NCBI GenBank assembly: GCA_003695135.1
Contig: RFIR01000205.1
Span: 1-7,368 of the forward strand
Length of the DNA: 7,368 nucleotides
Reading direction: 5' to 3'
DNA from: Alphaproteobacteria bacterium
GTDB lineage: Bacteria; Pseudomonadota; Alphaproteobacteria; Rhodobacterales; Rhodobacteraceae
Translations under genes and position numbers: made by a program
Shown here: in pieces, positions 5,983 to 7,368 of the stretch
How the letters are laid out: each line of letters begins with the position of its first letter
Position numbering within the stretch: position 1 is the first letter of the stretch
Notes under the pieces: model-generated
Seen by the model: the letters and a program-made list of their open reading frames with translations, nothing else
Told to the model about the DNA's origin: nothing
Databases searched by the model: none

Positions 5983-6846
5983 TCATTCGCCCCCGCCCGG
6001 CATCGGCCGGTTGCGCGTCCAGTCAAAGCTGCCGCTGTCGCGTTCGGCCACCGCCTGCTTCCAGCCCACCGCCTCGGCGCGGGCCTTGAAGTTCATCCCC
6101 TCCGGGCTGTGGCGGGCGATGCCGTCGAAGAGGGTGGCCAGCATCTGGGTGTTCTGCAGCCCCTGGGCCTCAAGCGCCTGATTGACCATCATCTTCATCA
6201 TCCGCAGCTGGTTTGCGGGCACGGTGGCGATGCGGGCCGCGAGCGCCTCGACCTCCGCATCGAGCTCGGCCTCCGGCACCGCCTTGAGCACCAGCCCCAT
6301 TTCCGCGGCCTCGCGGCCGGTGATCCGGTCGCCGGTGAACAGCATGCGCTTGGCCCGCTCCGGCCCCAGCCGGCAGACCCACATCGCCGTGGTCGGGCAG
6401 CCCCAGACCCGGGCCGGCATGTAGCCGATCTCGGCCGCCTCGGCCATGATCACCAGATCGGCGCAGAGCGCGATGTCCGAGCCGCCGGCGACCGCGAAGC
6501 CGTGGACCTTGCAGATCACCGGGCAGCGCGAGCGGAAGAGGCTCATGAAGCAGTCGGTATTGGCCGACATCATCGCATAGTCGCGCATCGGATCCCACGG
6601 CATCTCCTGCACGCCGGCATTGGGCCCCTCGGCCTCGGCATAGGCGGCAAGATCGTAGCCGGCGCAGAAGGCCCGCCCGGCGCCGGAGAGCACGATCACA
6701 TGCACGCGCTCATCGGCATCGGCGCGCGCGACGGCGGCGGCCAGCGCCGCCGGCATCTCTGCATCGATCGCATTCAGCGCCTCGGGCCGGTTGAGCGTGA
6801 TGCGCGCGATCCGTCCGTCACGCGCATAGAGGACGGGCTCGCCCAT
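5983..6846 (-). CDS. Crotonase-fold protein (enoyl-CoA hydratase/isomerase family)
   Basis: A 287-residue protein of the crotonase superfamily, which binds acyl-CoA and stabilises a thioester enolate. The N-terminal ITLNRPEALNAI (16-27), the first oxyanion segment AFCAGYDL (59-66) and the second, VHGFAVAGGSDIALCADL (114-131), are clear. The two glutamates of true enoyl-CoA hydratases (E144 and E164 of the rat enzyme) are not conserved: by hand alignment the first is D124, and the second falls in YMPARVWGCP (142-151) without a Glu. Ordinary hydration is therefore doubtful; isomerase, hydrolase or another crotonase reaction is possible. A C-terminal tail (about 255-287) ends DWTRNRPMPGGGE. The start is firm: ATG 6846-6844 shares its A with the stop of the DUF1244 gene (TGATG), and AAGGA (complement of 6853-6857) sits 6 bases upstream. 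Last gene of the minus-strand operon. Confidence 0.88.
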   Translation of the reverse strand: MGEPVLYARDGRIARITLNRPEALNAIDAEMPAALAAAVARADADERVHVIVLSGAGRAFCAGYDLAAYAEAEGPNAGVQEMPWDPMRDYAMMSANTDCFMSLFRSRCPVICKVHGFAVAGGSDIALCADLVIMAEAAEIGYMPARVWGCPTTAMWVCRLGPERAKRMLFTGDRITGREAAEMGLVLKAVPEAELDAEVEALAARIATVPANQLRMMKMMVNQALEAQGLQNTQMLATLFDGIARHSPEGMNFKARAEAVGWKQAVAERDSGSFDWTRNRPMPGGGE

Positions 6847-7145
6847 CAGTGATCCTTGGGCCGGTTGACCTCGAAGGCGGCCAGCTTCTCGGGACTCGCC
6901 TCGGTCTGGTAGCGCGCGACCCATTCGTCATAGGGCATGCCGTAGACGATCTCGCGCCCCTCCGCCTTGCTCATCTCGATGCCCTTTTCGGCCGCGGCTT
7001 CCTGATACCAGCGCGACAGGCAGTTGCGGCAGAAGCCGGCGAGATTCATCAGGTCGATGTTCTGCACGTCGCTTCGCGCGCGCAGATGCTCGACGAGGCG
7101 GCGGAAGGTGGCGGCCTCCAGCTCGGTGCGGGTCTTGTCGTCCAT
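6846..7145 (-). CDS. DUF1244 family protein
   Basis: A 99-residue protein I recognise as DUF1244, a family of unknown function widespread in proteobacteria. The signature is contiguous: VQNIDLMNLAGFCRNCLSRW (27-46) followed by EIVYGMPYDEW (65-75). The pair C39-x2-C42 in FCRNC could bind metal or be redox active, but this is not established to my knowledge. Length is complete for the family. ATG 7145 is chosen: it shares its A with the stop codon of the upstream gene (TGATG) and lies 7 bases after AGGAG (complement of 7153-7157). A GTG at 7148 in frame would add one residue and has only 4-base spacing. Middle gene of the operon, translationally coupled at both ends. Confidence 0.9.
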   Translation of the reverse strand: MDDKTRTELEAATFRRLVEHLRARSDVQNIDLMNLAGFCRNCLSRWYQEAAAEKGIEMSKAEGREIVYGMPYDEWVARYQTEASPEKLAAFEVNRPKDH

Positions 7146-7368
7146 CACAATTCTCCTGCATGATAACGGGCGGCGACATCGCGCAGGGCACCGGCCAGGC
7201 GCCCGGCCCAGCGGCGCTGGCCTTGCCCGGTGGCGATCAGGTCGTTGCGCAGCTCGATCAGCGCATGCGGCAGCCCGCGTGCGAGCCCGTGCCGGGCCAT
7301 GGAATCGCCGGCCAGCGCGCCGTGATAGGGCTCGTTGTCGCCCACCCGCAGATCGGGCTCCTGCCGCA
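7145..7368 (-). CDS. N-formylglutamate amidohydrolase family protein, C-terminal part
   Basis: Only the last 74 codons are inside the window; the frame stays open to the right edge and the start lies beyond it. The visible part reads QEPDLRVGDNEPYHG and then GDSMARHGLARG..HALIELRNDLI, the C-terminal signature of the N-formylglutamate amidohydrolase family (HutG-like). Characterised members hydrolyse N-formyl-L-glutamate to formate and glutamate in histidine breakdown; relatives in alphaproteobacteria often sit outside hut operons and may act on other N-acyl amino acids. No hut genes are seen here, so the symbol is withheld. A GTG at 7345-7343 is an internal Val codon, not a start. The stop TGA (7147-7145) overlaps the ATG of the DUF1244 gene, so this is the first visible gene of a coupled three-gene operon. 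Confidence 0.78.
   Translation of the reverse strand, partial: RQEPDLRVGDNEPYHGALAGDSMARHGLARGLPHALIELRNDLIATGQGQRRWAGRLAGALRDVAARYHAGEL

Noticed and set aside
5774..6181. Plus-strand 135-codon frame after the small gene
   Set aside because: Runs through the hairpin region and into the antisense of the crotonase gene, with a Pro/Arg/Ser-rich translation and no ribosome site.

Overview
The window reads as ordinary chromosome of a high-GC alphaproteobacterium, most likely Rhodobacterales/Rhodobacteraceae. The evidence is a DinB with an N-terminal cysteine-rich extension, a cytoplasmic TerB-DnaJ protein, a DUF1244 protein next to an N-formylglutamate amidohydrolase, and an intergenic motif at 5755-5789 that I recall as common in that family. 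No rRNA, tRNA or CRISPR was seen, and no new defence or biosynthetic system.

Layout. 1-216 is non-coding and rich in GC inverted repeats, ending in a weak, possibly leaderless promoter. 217-1485 (+) is DNA polymerase IV (dinB). 1486-2301 has no intact gene. It holds a badly decayed IS5-family transposase, recognisable as fragments in two frames, and two copies of a ~66 bp direct repeat, one lying inside the dead transposase and one just after it. 2302-2988 (+) is a TerB/J-domain co-chaperone-like protein. 3009-4070 (-) is a patatin-like phospholipase, convergent with it. 4071-4189 is a divergent promoter region with a good sigma70-like promoter for the patatin gene whose spacer is a perfect 15 bp interrupted palindrome. 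4190-5410 (+) is glutaryl-CoA dehydrogenase, followed 8 bp later by an unrecognised 102-residue protein (5419-5727). 5728-5982 is a convergent intergenic stretch with several hairpins. 5983-7368 (-) is a tightly coupled operon: N-formylglutamate amidohydrolase (partial, entering from the right edge), DUF1244 protein, and a crotonase-fold protein, each pair sharing a TGATG stop/start overlap.

How the genes relate. Two are catabolic and CoA-linked: gcdH (lysine/tryptophan/benzoate breakdown to crotonyl-CoA) and the crotonase-like protein, which lies on the opposite strand. The N-formylglutamate amidohydrolase belongs to a family of amino-acid degradation enzymes. DinB is a translesion polymerase and the TerB-J protein a probable stress or chaperone factor. 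Nothing shows that they form a single pathway. The most informative parts are the IS fossil with its embedded repeat, the patatin promoter palindrome, and the crotonase lacking the usual catalytic glutamates.
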